NCBI GenBank assembly: GCA_001898935.1
Contig: MKVT01000009.1
Coordinates: 421,306 to 485,305, forward strand
Source of the DNA: Paludibacter sp. 47-17
GTDB lineage: Bacteria; Bacteroidota; Bacteroidia; Bacteroidales; Paludibacteraceae
Direction of reading: 5' to 3'
Length of the DNA stretch: 64,000 bases
Shown: one piece after another, positions 8,940 through 17,495 of the stretch
Layout: each line of letters opens with the position of its first letter
Position numbering within the stretch: position 1 is the first letter of the stretch
The notes under the pieces: model-generated
Seen by the model: only the letters and a program-made list of their open reading frames with translations
Told to the model about the DNA's origin: nothing
The model's database searches: none
Program-made: the position numbers and the translations under genes

Positions 8940-10997
8940 TCAGCTTAACAGAGCTACACTGCGTTTGACAAAATTAGCCAGCGCTTCTCCTTTCAGCATA
9001 TTATTGGCAAGCAGTGCGAGGTCGATCAACTGACGAACTTGTTTGTTTTCCGATGCGTAACCCGATAGCAGGGTTTCCTTTTTCGATTTCAATTCATCAA
9101 TCTGCTTCTGAATATCTTCCAATTCGGTTTTTTCTTCGGCCGGTATTTCTTCGTCTTTCTTATCTTTATGGCTATCTTTGAGCGTCGTACGTTTGGCTTC
9201 AAGTTCCGATACCTGGGCAATTATGGGCTGTAAATCGCTTCCCAGCACCTTCTCCTCGTCTCCAATCAACCGCTCAATCACAGGATGGGCTGTGTTCACA
9301 ACCAGGTTATAACTATCGGGCATTTCGCCGTAGAAACTCATCATTCCACCCTGCATGGCCGACATTTCCTTCATGCGACGCATAAATTCATTCTGGGTCA
9401 CAAATACTGGATTGGCGGTAGCCGAAACATGCTCGAAAGCAACAATAAACTCCGCTTTCTCCATTACCGGTAGTTGCGATTTAAATACTGTTATAAGCTC
9501 ATCTTTCTGATTATCAGATAATTGAACCTTAGCAACATCCTCTTTTTGAATCAGTTTGTCAATCGTATCCCCGTCTACACGAACAAAACGGGTTTTTTCG
9601 AATTTCTGCTCCAGCTGACTTACGACGTGCACATCCAGTTGGCCGTCCATGATCAGTACGTCGTAACCTTTGTCTTTCGCATGCTGAATATAACTGTATT
9701 GTTCATCCCTGTTGGTAGTATACAGGTAAATCAAATCTCCGTTTTTATCTTTTTGATGCTCTTTTACAAGATCTTTGTATTCGTCGAAGGTAAAATATTT
9801 TCCGTCGACATTTTTGAGCAAAGCAAACTTCTCGGCTTTTTCGTAAAACTTTTCTTCGCTCAACATTCCGTATTGAATGAAAATCTTTAAGTCGTCCCAC
9901 TTTTCTTCAAACTGAGGGCGATCATTTTTGAAAATTTCCGACAAACGATCGGCTACTTTTTTTGTAATATGTCCGGATATCTTTTTTACGTTGGCGTCGC
10001 TTTGCAGGTAACTACGCGATACATTGAGCGGAATATCCGGTGAATCGATCACACCGTGAAGGAGGGTAAGGTAATCCGGAACAATATTTTCGACATGTTC
10101 GGTTACGAAGACCTGATTGCAATAAAGTTGAATTTTATTTCGCTGTAATTCAATATTATTCTTTATTTTGGGAAAGTAAAGTATTCCGGTAAGGTTAAAC
10201 GGATAATCGACATTCAGGTGAATGTTGAACAAGGGATCTTCGCTCATCGGATACAATTCGCGATAAAAAGCAGTATAATCTTCTTCTTTCAGGTCGGCCG
10301 GTTTTTTAGTCCAGGCAGGTGCTGTATTGTTGATTACATTGTCTTTTCCGGTTTCTACTTCTTTTCCGTCTTTCCATTCTTTTACCTTCCCGAACACGAT
10401 TTCAACGGGTAAAAATTTGCAATACTTGGTAAGCAGTTCTTTTATTTTCGACTCCTCCAGGAACTCCTTGTTTTCATCATCAATATGCAAAACCACATCG
10501 GTTCCCCGTTCCGATTTAATCGTATCTTCGAGCGTATATTCAGGATCTCCTTTACACGACCAATGTTGAGCAACCGAATTTTCTTTATACGATTGGGTGA
10601 AAATCTCTACTTTTTTGGAAACCATAAAAGATGAATAAAATCCCAATCCGAAATGTCCGATGATAGCCTGAGCATCATTTTTGTATTTTTCAAGAAATTC
10701 CTCGGCTCCCGAAAAAGCAATCTGATTGATGTACTTTTCAATTTCTTCGGCCGTCATACCTACTCCCCGATCGCTGATTGTAAGCGTACCTTTCTTTTTA
10801 TCGACACTTACGTACACTTTCAATTCACCAACCTCACCTTTAAATTCACCGACCGAAGTAAGCGTTTTTAATTTCTGAGTAGCATCGACAGCATTGGATA
10901 CTAGTTCGCGCAAAAAGATCTCATGATCGCTGTACAAAAACTTCTTGATGACGGGGAATATATTTGCACTCGTAACCCCGATGTTTCCTTTAGACAT
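8940..10997 (-). CDS. htpG: Molecular chaperone HtpG (Hsp90)
   Basis: A 685-residue bacterial Hsp90. The N-terminal GHKL ATPase domain shows IFLRELVSNAVDATQK (the Asn box), ISDRGVGMTAEEI and GHFGLGFYSSFMV. The middle domain and C-terminal dimerisation domain follow. A charged stretch (DSHKDKKDEEIPAEEKTELED) lies in the last 100 residues, lengthening the protein relative to E. coli HtpG (624). It is a single-gene unit, convergent with rodA and divergent from mnmG across a 219-base AT-rich gap. Confidence 0.97.
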   Translation of the reverse strand: MSKGNIGVTSANIFPVIKKFLYSDHEIFLRELVSNAVDATQKLKTLTSVGEFKGEVGELKVYVSVDKKKGTLTISDRGVGMTAEEIEKYINQIAFSGAEEFLEKYKNDAQAIIGHFGLGFYSSFMVSKKVEIFTQSYKENSVAQHWSCKGDPEYTLEDTIKSERGTDVVLHIDDENKEFLEESKIKELLTKYCKFLPVEIVFGKVKEWKDGKEVETGKDNVINNTAPAWTKKPADLKEEDYTAFYRELYPMSEDPLFNIHLNVDYPFNLTGILYFPKIKNNIELQRNKIQLYCNQVFVTEHVENIVPDYLTLLHGVIDSPDIPLNVSRSYLQSDANVKKISGHITKKVADRLSEIFKNDRPQFEEKWDDLKIFIQYGMLSEEKFYEKAEKFALLKNVDGKYFTFDEYKDLVKEHQKDKNGDLIYLYTTNRDEQYSYIQHAKDKGYDVLIMDGQLDVHVVSQLEQKFEKTRFVRVDGDTIDKLIQKEDVAKVQLSDNQKDELITVFKSQLPVMEKAEFIVAFEHVSATANPVFVTQNEFMRRMKEMSAMQGGMMSFYGEMPDSYNLVVNTAHPVIERLIGDEEKVLGSDLQPIIAQVSELEAKRTTLKDSHKDKKDEEIPAEEKTELEDIQKQIDELKSKKETLLSGYASENKQVRQLIDLALLANNMLKGEALANFVKRSVALLS

Positions 10998-11186
10998 ACT
11001 ATTTTAAATTAATTTATTAGTTTATTTTTAACCGCCATTCTTTTTCAACTAATATGCCATCTGATATCTTCTGTCATATTGACATTTAATCGGCTCAAAT
11101 TACTGACAAATACATCTGTTTTAGCAAATATTCATCAAAAATATCTAATCAGCAGGGAAACAGAACAGTATATGCAGGTATTTATT

Positions 11187-11194
11187 TAATTTTG
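11187..11194 (+). promoter_or_regulatory. -7 box upstream of mnmG
   Basis: TAATTTTG matches TAnnTTTG and lies 22 bases before the mnmG ATG. No good -33 TTG is seen at 19-21 bases. The remainder of the 10998-11216 gap is AT-rich and shows no other feature I can name. Confidence 0.5.
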
Positions 11195-11216
11195 CAGGTT
11201 AAATTTTCGACAAAAA

Positions 11217-13091
11217 ATGGATTTTACATACGATGTTATAGTTATAGGCGCCGGACATGCCGGAAATGAAGCAGCCTGTGCGGCTGCTAATATGGGATCA
11301 AAAACATTATTGATTACCATGGACATGAACAAAATAGGACAAATGAGCTGTAATCCTGCTGTAGGCGGTATTGCAAAAGGTCAGATTGTCAGAGAAATTG
11401 ATGCGCTGGGAGGTCAGATGGGGATTGTTACCGACCGTAGCGCGATCCAGTTCCGCATGCTGAACCGTTCGAAAGGGCCTGCAATGTGGAGTCCCCGTTC
11501 ACAAAGCGATCGTTCGCAGTTTATACAGGAGTGGGTGAAAATTATTTCAAACACTCCGAATCTGAATATTTGGCAGGATACTGTTAAGCAATTGATTATT
11601 GAGGAAGATAAGGTAACAGGCGTTGTAACGGCCCTTGGTGTGAAAATGACAGCAAAGGCAGTGATTCTAACGGCAGGAACCTTTTTGAGCGGCTTGTTAC
11701 ATATTGGCGAAAAACAATTAACCGGAGGCCGGATTTCGGAACCGGCGTCCTACGGATTAACCGAACAATTAAAGTCCTTAGGTTTTCGTACCGACAGGAT
11801 GAAAACGGGAACACCTTGCCGTATCGATGGCCGTTCCATCGATTTTTCGAAAATGGCCGAACAACCCGGTGAAAACGACTTCCATCAGTTTTCTTTTCTG
11901 GAAGGAGTCAGCCGCGGACTCAAGCAAATGAGCTGCTGGATTACCTATACCAACGAAAAAACCCACGAGGTATTACGGGAAGGATTAGAGTTTTCACCCC
12001 TTTACAACGGACAAATTCAAAGTATAGGTCCTCGTTATTGTCCGAGCATTGAAACTAAAATTGTGACCTTTGCCGACAAAACATCGCATCAATTATTTCT
12101 TGAACCCGAAGGGGTCGATTCGCAGGAATACTATGTAAACGGCTTCTCATCCTCGCTCCCCCTCGATGTGCAGATCAGGGCCATTAAAACAGTTCCCGGA
12201 TTGGAAAATGCTCAATTGTATCGTCCTGGTTATGCTATCGAATACGATTTCTTCGATCCTACTCAGTTGAATCATACCTTGGAAACGAAACGAATAAAAA
12301 ACCTGTTTTTTGCCGGACAAATTAATGGTACAACCGGATATGAAGAGGCAGGCGGGCAAGGATTAATTGCGGGAATCAATGCGCATCAAAAATGTACGGA
12401 CAACAAAGCGTTCATCCTTGGACGCGATGAAGCTTATATAGGTGTATTAATCGACGATTTAGTAACCAAGGGAGTCGACGAACCTTACCGTATGTTTACT
12501 TCGCGTGCCGAATACCGCCTGTTGCTTCGTCAGGACGATGCCGATATGCGGTTAACCGAAAAAGCCTTTTCGATTGGTTTGGCTACGGCGGAGCGATACA
12601 ATCAACTTAATTACAAAAAAGAAGAAATAAAAAATCTAATTGAATTTGTCAAACAATTTTCGATAAAACCTGCATATATTAATTCTTTTCTGGCATCCCG
12701 GCAATCATCGGAACTGAAACACGGTTGTAAATTGCACGATTTGATACTACGTCCTCAATTCGGCATCAACGAACTGGCAACTGCAGTTCCTGCTTTACAG
12801 AAGAAAATTAATGAAATTCCCCGGCGAAAGGAAGAAATAATTGAAGCGGCCGAAGTTATTATCAAGTACGAGGGTTATATAGAACGTGAAAAACTAATTG
12901 CCCAAAAGCTCCTGCGCCTCGAAAATATTGCATTAACCGGCCGGATCGATTACTCCAGTGTGCAATCGCTTTCAACCGAGGCCCGGCAAAAACTTATTAA
13001 AATTAATCCTGAAACCATCGGACAGGCAAGCCGAATTCCCGGGATTTCACCCAGCGATGTAAACGTGTTATTGGTTTTATTGGGTCGATGA
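11217..13091 (+). CDS. mnmG: tRNA uridine-5-carboxymethylaminomethyl modification enzyme MnmG (GidA)
   Basis: With MnmE, MnmG installs the cmnm5 group on wobble uridine 34 of several tRNAs, using FAD. The 624-residue protein starts with the FAD-binding motif VIGAGHAGNEAACAAA, contains GTFLSGLLHIGE and the GQINGTTGYEEAGGQGL segment, and ends with a helical MnmE-binding domain. All are family hallmarks at the right length. In many bacteria mnmG lies near oriC, and here two parS sequences follow within 6-46 bases of its stop. mnmE is not in the window. Confidence 0.97.
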   Translation: MDFTYDVIVIGAGHAGNEAACAAANMGSKTLLITMDMNKIGQMSCNPAVGGIAKGQIVREIDALGGQMGIVTDRSAIQFRMLNRSKGPAMWSPRSQSDRSQFIQEWVKIISNTPNLNIWQDTVKQLIIEEDKVTGVVTALGVKMTAKAVILTAGTFLSGLLHIGEKQLTGGRISEPASYGLTEQLKSLGFRTDRMKTGTPCRIDGRSIDFSKMAEQPGENDFHQFSFLEGVSRGLKQMSCWITYTNEKTHEVLREGLEFSPLYNGQIQSIGPRYCPSIETKIVTFADKTSHQLFLEPEGVDSQEYYVNGFSSSLPLDVQIRAIKTVPGLENAQLYRPGYAIEYDFFDPTQLNHTLETKRIKNLFFAGQINGTTGYEEAGGQGLIAGINAHQKCTDNKAFILGRDEAYIGVLIDDLVTKGVDEPYRMFTSRAEYRLLLRQDDADMRLTEKAFSIGLATAERYNQLNYKKEEIKNLIEFVKQFSIKPAYINSFLASRQSSELKHGCKLHDLILRPQFGINELATAVPALQKKINEIPRRKEEIIEAAEVIIKYEGYIEREKLIAQKLLRLENIALTGRIDYSSVQSLSTEARQKLIKINPETIGQASRIPGISPSDVNVLLVLLGR

Positions 13092-13096
13092 AATCG

Positions 13097-13112
13097 GGTT
13101 CCACGTGAAACA
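13097..13112. other. parS site 1 (ParB-binding centromere sequence)
   Basis: GGTTCCACGTGAAACA differs from the widely conserved consensus TGTTNCACGTGAAACA only at the first base. It is non-coding, 6 bases after the mnmG stop, and is repeated 25 bases further on. parS sites are bound by ParB and cluster near oriC in most bacteria. No parA or parB gene is in this window. Confidence 0.85.
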
Positions 13113-13121
13113 ATAATTATT

Positions 13122-13137
13122 TGTTCCACGTGAAACA
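13122..13137. other. parS site 2 (ParB-binding centromere sequence)
   Basis: TGTTCCACGTGAAACA is an exact match to TGTTNCACGTGAAACA. It lies 25 bases (start to start) after site 1, in the short gap between mnmG and uvrC. The repetition of a 15-base core in non-coding DNA is hard to explain other than by selection for ParB binding. Confidence 0.9.
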
Positions 13138-13160
13138 ATAAAAACGTACATATTTAAGTA

Positions 13161-14981
13161 ATGAAAACTATCGATGATAAATTGAAAATTCAGATTGCAA
13201 CACTTCCGGAACAGCCGGGAGTATATCAATACTTCAACATTCTGAATGAAATAATTTACATTGGAAAAGCTAAAAATTTAAAGAAAAGAGTTTCCTCGTA
13301 TTTCAATAAAATACATGAACAAGGAAAAACAAATGTACTTGTAAAGAATATTTCGTATCTGAACTATATAGTAGTAGATACCGAAGAAGATGCGCTGTTA
13401 CTTGAAAACAATCTTATAAAACAACATCAACCAAGGTACAATGTATTGCTTAAAGATGGTAAAACTTACCCTAGCATCTGTATCAGCAATGAACCCTTTC
13501 CCAGAGTATTCAAAACCCGCAATATCATTAAAAACGGCTCGCTTTATTTTGGACCCTATAGTTCTAATTATGCTATAAATACACTTATAGAGTTTCTTCA
13601 CGAAATATTTCCATTACGTACCTGCCGCTTATTTCTTTCGAAAGAAAATATTGCTGCCAATAAATTTAAAGTTTGCCTGCAATACCACATTAAAAAATGT
13701 AATGGTGGATGCCAGGCACTGGAAACAGAAGAACAATATAAAAAACATATCGATGCAGTTATAAAAATCATAAAAGGAGATGCAAATGAATTGAGTAAAA
13801 TGTTGCTCGACGAAATGAAACAATTATCATCGGCCTATAAATTCGAAGAAGCGCATCAATTAAAAATTAAATATGACTTATTGGAAAATTATAAGTCAAA
13901 ATCGATCATATCGAATACGGTTCTGGAAGAAACAGATGTGTTTGGATACGAAGAAGACGAAAATGCATGCTTTGTAAATATTCTACGCATTGCCAAAGGG
14001 TCTATATTTCAAGGATATACCATTGAATACAAAAAAAGAACAGACGAAACCAAAGAGGATTTACTTTCGATGGCAATTATCGAATTACGTTCAAAATTCA
14101 ACAGTGCTTCCAAAGAAATTATACTTCCGTTCCCACTTGAATTTGAAATGAAGGGTGTTGTTATGACAGTTCCTCAAAAAGGAGATAAACGGAAATTACT
14201 CGATTTATCGATCCAAAATGTAAAACAATTTAAACTGGATAAGCTGAAGCAAAGCGAAAAACTGAATCCGGAACAAAAACAGACGGCAATAATGAAAGCG
14301 TTGCAAGAAAAATTACAACTTTCAAAGCTTCCATTAACGATCGAATGCTTCGATAACTCAAATATTTCGGGTACTAATGCTGTAGCAGCCTGTGTCGTAT
14401 TCAAAAAAGGAAAACCAAGTAAGAAGGACTATAGAAAATACACTATAAAAACGGTTGAAGGGCCCGATGATTACGCATCAATGCGTGAAGTAGTTTTCAG
14501 AAGATACAACCGTTTGCTAAACGAAGGCACTCCCCTTCCCGATTTAATTTTGACGGACGGAGGTGTAGGTCAAATGGAAATCGTACGACAAGTTCTCAAC
14601 GAAGAATTAAAAATTCATATTCCCATTGCTGGTCTTGCAAAAGATAAAAAACACCGTACCAATCAACTCTTGTTCGGTTTTCCTCCCTTAGAAATAGGTT
14701 TGAAACCGACCGATCTGGTTTTTAAATTTCTGGCAACAGTTCAGGATGAAGTGCACAGGTTTGCAATAGCATTCCATCGCGATAAAAGAAGTAAAAAACA
14801 AACAGAATCTGAATTAGATAAAATTAAAGGTATTGGAGATAAAACAAAAAATATATTAATAAATAAATTTAAAAGCGTAAAACGAATACAGAATGCTGAA
14901 ATTTCCGAGTTGGAAAAATTAATTGGAACAACCAGAGCTTCAGTTATTTATAATCATTTTCATGAAAATTTGAAGGCCTGA
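13161..14981 (+). CDS. uvrC: Excinuclease ABC subunit C
   Basis: UvrC makes both incisions in UvrABC nucleotide excision repair. The 606-residue protein has the N-terminal GIY-YIG nuclease domain (GVYQYFNILNEIIYIGKAKN, about 19-38), a UVR motif region at about 205-240, the RNase H-like 5' nuclease domain (ECFDNSNISGT and LILTDGGVGQME), and C-terminal HhH repeats (LDKIKGIGDKTKNILINKF). It is visibly richer in A/T than purH or the mre genes. Two parS sites lie just upstream. A palindrome (TTGAATATTCAA) with a short T-run follows the stop and may be a weak terminator. Confidence 0.97.
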   Translation: MKTIDDKLKIQIATLPEQPGVYQYFNILNEIIYIGKAKNLKKRVSSYFNKIHEQGKTNVLVKNISYLNYIVVDTEEDALLLENNLIKQHQPRYNVLLKDGKTYPSICISNEPFPRVFKTRNIIKNGSLYFGPYSSNYAINTLIEFLHEIFPLRTCRLFLSKENIAANKFKVCLQYHIKKCNGGCQALETEEQYKKHIDAVIKIIKGDANELSKMLLDEMKQLSSAYKFEEAHQLKIKYDLLENYKSKSIISNTVLEETDVFGYEEDENACFVNILRIAKGSIFQGYTIEYKKRTDETKEDLLSMAIIELRSKFNSASKEIILPFPLEFEMKGVVMTVPQKGDKRKLLDLSIQNVKQFKLDKLKQSEKLNPEQKQTAIMKALQEKLQLSKLPLTIECFDNSNISGTNAVAACVVFKKGKPSKKDYRKYTIKTVEGPDDYASMREVVFRRYNRLLNEGTPLPDLILTDGGVGQMEIVRQVLNEELKIHIPIAGLAKDKKHRTNQLLFGFPPLEIGLKPTDLVFKFLATVQDEVHRFAIAFHRDKRSKKQTESELDKIKGIGDKTKNILINKFKSVKRIQNAEISELEKLIGTTRASVIYNHFHENLKA

Positions 14982-15072
14982 GAGTTGAATATTCAATTTT
15001 TTCCGAACATCGGTAGGCAAATAGAATACAGACAAAAGCACAAAAACGAATAAAAATAGATCAGTAGTAATA

Positions 15073-15489
15073 ATGAAAGAAATTTCTATCGATACAATTG
15101 AACAACTGCCAAGGGTAGCTCAATGGATTATAGATAATATCAATTCCTATAAAATAATTATAGTTGATGGAGAAATGGGGGCAGGAAAAACTACACTCAT
15201 AAAAGAAATAGGAAAATTGTTCCGCGTGGAACAAATTGTAAATTCACCTACCTTTGCAATAATCAACGAATACGAAACAAGAGACGGAAAAATTCTATAT
15301 CATTTCGATTGTTATAGAATAGAGTCGATTCAGGAAGCGCTGGAAATAGGAATACCCGAATACCTGGAATCAGGAAATTTATGTTTTATTGAATGGGCTG
15401 AAAATATCAGGACTCTCCTACCCGAGCAAGTTATGAAAATAAAAATCTTCGTTGAAGGCATAACTCAACGAAGATTTAGTATCGGTTAA
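15073..15489 (+). CDS. tsaE: tRNA threonylcarbamoyladenosine biosynthesis ATPase TsaE
   Basis: TsaE (YjeE) is the ATPase that works with TsaB and TsaD in making t6A37 in ANN-decoding tRNAs. The 138-residue protein has Walker A GEMGAGKT at 33-40, NSPTFAIINEY in the switch region and HFDCYRIES further on, all typical. The coding sequence contains a parS-like 16-mer at 15218-15233. Its 3' end overlaps the convergent dusB by 4 bases. Confidence 0.95.
   Translation: MKEISIDTIEQLPRVAQWIIDNINSYKIIIVDGEMGAGKTTLIKEIGKLFRVEQIVNSPTFAIINEYETRDGKILYHFDCYRIESIQEALEIGIPEYLESGNLCFIEWAENIRTLLPEQVMKIKIFVEGITQRRFSIG
15218..15233. other. parS-like 16-mer inside tsaE
   Basis: TGTTCCGCGTGGAACA keeps both outer arms of the parS consensus (TGTT...AACA) with one change in the core (CGCGTG for CACGTG). 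It is nearly self-complementary and lies about 2.1 kb from the intergenic parS pair. It encodes Leu-Phe-Arg-Val-Glu-Gln in tsaE, so chance or protein constraint cannot be excluded, but genic parS sites are well known in other phyla. Confidence 0.5.
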
Positions 15490-16505
15490 AGAACCGGTTC
15501 CTCTATATTATCAAGTATAGCAAACAACTGATTGATGGTGTCGGCTCTTAACATTTCAATCCTGGTTTCTTTAAAGTTGGGAATGCCTTTGAATACGGGT
15601 GTGGCAGCTAAGTGCCGGCGACTGTGAATAATCCCTTTCAGACGTTGATCGGCTATTTCGTCGATAGAAACCGACTCGTCCACATCGAGCCATCTAACCG
15701 AGGCAATCACATGCTCTTTTAAAATTGCTTTTTTTTCTTCAAACGTTAAAAGATCTTTTAACTCACCCGTTTCAAAGTAATGTTTTATCTCGGAAAAAAT
15801 CCAGGGTCGGCCAATCGATCCGCGACCTATCATGACAGCATCTACGCCATAAGTATCGAAATTATACTTGGCTCGCTCCGGAGTAGTAACATCACCGTTC
15901 CCTATAATCGGAATTTTTATCCCCGGATGATTTTTCACTGCACCTATCAAGGTCCAGTCGGCCTCTCCCTTATACATCTGCGAACGCGTACGGCCATGAA
16001 TTGTAAGAGCTGCAATACCACAATCCTGTAAACGCAATGCCAAATCAACAATTACCTTGGAAGAATCGTCCCAACCCAGCCGCGTCTTAACAGTTACAGG
16101 TACATTTACGGCTTTCACTATCGAAGAAGTAATTTCCAGCATCTTGGGTATATCGTTCAACAGCCCCGCTCCTGCCCCTTTACCGGCAACCTTCTTTACC
16201 GGACAACCAAAATTAATATCCACAATATCGGCCTTTGCTGCTTCTGCTATTTTAGCCGCTTCGGTCAAAGGATCAATATCGCGACCGTAAATTTGTATAG
16301 CAATGGGACGTTCTTCTTCGTGTATCGTCAACTTTTGCTCGGTTCGCGGTATATTACGAATCAACGCATCGGCTGAAACAAATTCGGTATACAACATATC
16401 GGCTCCGAAACGCTTGCAGATCAAACGAAATGCCGGATCGGTCACATCCTCCATCGGTGCCAGAAACAAAGGACGATCTTTAAATTCTATAGTGCCTATT
16501 TTCAT
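15486..16505 (-). CDS. dusB: tRNA-dihydrouridine synthase (DusB-like)
   Basis: An FMN- and NADPH-dependent enzyme that reduces uridine to dihydrouridine in tRNA. The 339-residue TIM-barrel protein begins with PLFLAPMEDVTDPAFR and contains the catalytic-cysteine segment DINFGCPVKKVAGKGAGAGL, LTIHGRTRSQMY and IIGNGDVTTPERA. The length and motif set fit DusB; assignment among Dus subfamilies by eye is less secure than the family. It converges on tsaE and diverges from the outer-membrane-like gene at 16623. Confidence 0.93.
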   Translation of the reverse strand: MKIGTIEFKDRPLFLAPMEDVTDPAFRLICKRFGADMLYTEFVSADALIRNIPRTEQKLTIHEEERPIAIQIYGRDIDPLTEAAKIAEAAKADIVDINFGCPVKKVAGKGAGAGLLNDIPKMLEITSSIVKAVNVPVTVKTRLGWDDSSKVIVDLALRLQDCGIAALTIHGRTRSQMYKGEADWTLIGAVKNHPGIKIPIIGNGDVTTPERAKYNFDTYGVDAVMIGRGSIGRPWIFSEIKHYFETGELKDLLTFEEKKAILKEHVIASVRWLDVDESVSIDEIADQRLKGIIHSRRHLAATPVFKGIPNFKETRIEMLRADTINQLFAILDNIEEPVL

Positions 16506-16568
16506 TTATACAACTAAAACCCATTACAACTGTATATTGCATGGTTATAAACCAATTAAAAAAGAATG

Positions 16569-16576
16569 CAAAGGTA
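16569..16576 (-). promoter_or_regulatory. -7 box for dusB
   Basis: The minus strand reads TACCTTTG, matching TAnnTTTG, 64 bases before the dusB ATG. No clear -33 element is present at the usual spacing. Confidence 0.45.
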
Positions 16577-16606
16577 CGAAAACTTTACTATTTGCCGTAA
16601 TATCCG

Positions 16607-16614
16607 TACTTTTG
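16607..16614 (+). promoter_or_regulatory. -7 box for the 16623 gene
   Basis: TACTTTTG matches TAnnTTTG. It is only 8 bases before the ATG at 16623, so the mRNA leader would be extremely short. This also argues against the longer reading frame from 16566. Confidence 0.45.
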
Positions 16615-16622
16615 TAGTCGAT

Positions 16623-17495
16623 ATGAAAAGAATACTTGTAAGTAGTTTAATATTGAACATCGTTGTTTTTGTTTATCCACAACTAGAACGATACTCAACA
16701 GCATGGTTTGGTCCGAATGCATTTCCGGTTCCCGAACTTTCGGATGCTACCATTCCCGTATCCACCACATTCGATATAACAGCCGACTACTATTTTGGTT
16801 TTGGAGATAAAACAAAAAACGGATATTTTAGGATTGAAATACCTTTATTAAGTGAAAAAGTAGCTTTTAAATTGTGGTCGGGTTTTCTTGAAAAATATGA
16901 GTTAAGTCCTGAATTGGCAGCCCTGAGAGCGGTCGAAACCAACCAAATAAAAGGAAAAGCCAATAGCGATATTTACGTTCAAACACGTATTTTACTTAAA
17001 AAAGAAACAGCCATATGGCCTTCCCTCATCCTGAATTCGACACTTAAAACCACCTCCGGTACCGCCAATTTTGCAAAACGCTATTACAATACATCGGGCT
17101 ATTATTTCGATGTTGAAGCAGGTAAATCGTTTCAACTAACTACATTTTTCAGCGATTATATCCGTTTTGCCGGTACGGCCGGATTTTTATGCTGGGAAAC
17201 CGATAATTATACCCAAAATGAAGGTCCTATGTATGGCCTGAAAATTAAAACCGGGAAAAATAAACTCGACTGGGAAGCAGGAATAAGAGGATACACAGGA
17301 TGGATGAGCAGTCATCCCGCCTATGGCGCCGACTACGGCGACAGACCGGTTGTAGGATTTACCAAACTCGTATACACGACTAAAAAACTAAATTATTATA
17401 TTCAATATCAACAAGGATTTCGCGATTTTCCCTATCATCAACTACGATTGGGAATACAGTTTACAAGTAAAAAATTAACTCCAACTTATAAATGA
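16623..17495 (+). CDS. Putative outer-membrane beta-barrel protein of unknown function
   Basis: A 290-residue protein from the ATG at 16623. Residues 1-18 (MKRILVSSLILNIVVFVY) look like a signal peptide. The rest is rich in aromatic residues and alternating polar/hydrophobic strands, ending KLNYYIQYQQGFRDFPYHQLRLGIQF, as in small outer-membrane barrels. I do not recognise a named family. A consensus DnaA-box word (TTATCCACA) falls in the signal-peptide region, most likely by chance. The stop overlaps the U32 peptidase start (ATGA), so the two genes are cotranscribed. Confidence 0.75.
   Translation: MKRILVSSLILNIVVFVYPQLERYSTAWFGPNAFPVPELSDATIPVSTTFDITADYYFGFGDKTKNGYFRIEIPLLSEKVAFKLWSGFLEKYELSPELAALRAVETNQIKGKANSDIYVQTRILLKKETAIWPSLILNSTLKTTSGTANFAKRYYNTSGYYFDVEAGKSFQLTTFFSDYIRFAGTAGFLCWETDNYTQNEGPMYGLKIKTGKNKLDWEAGIRGYTGWMSSHPAYGADYGDRPVVGFTKLVYTTKKLNYYIQYQQGFRDFPYHQLRLGIQFTSKKLTPTYK

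Noticed and set aside
16673..16681. Exact DnaA box TTATCCACA in the signal-peptide region of the 16623 gene
   Set aside because: The same word also occurs singly inside mreC (4596-4604) and the receptor gene (57909-57917), so single copies are background; only the clustered words in the non-coding gap were kept.
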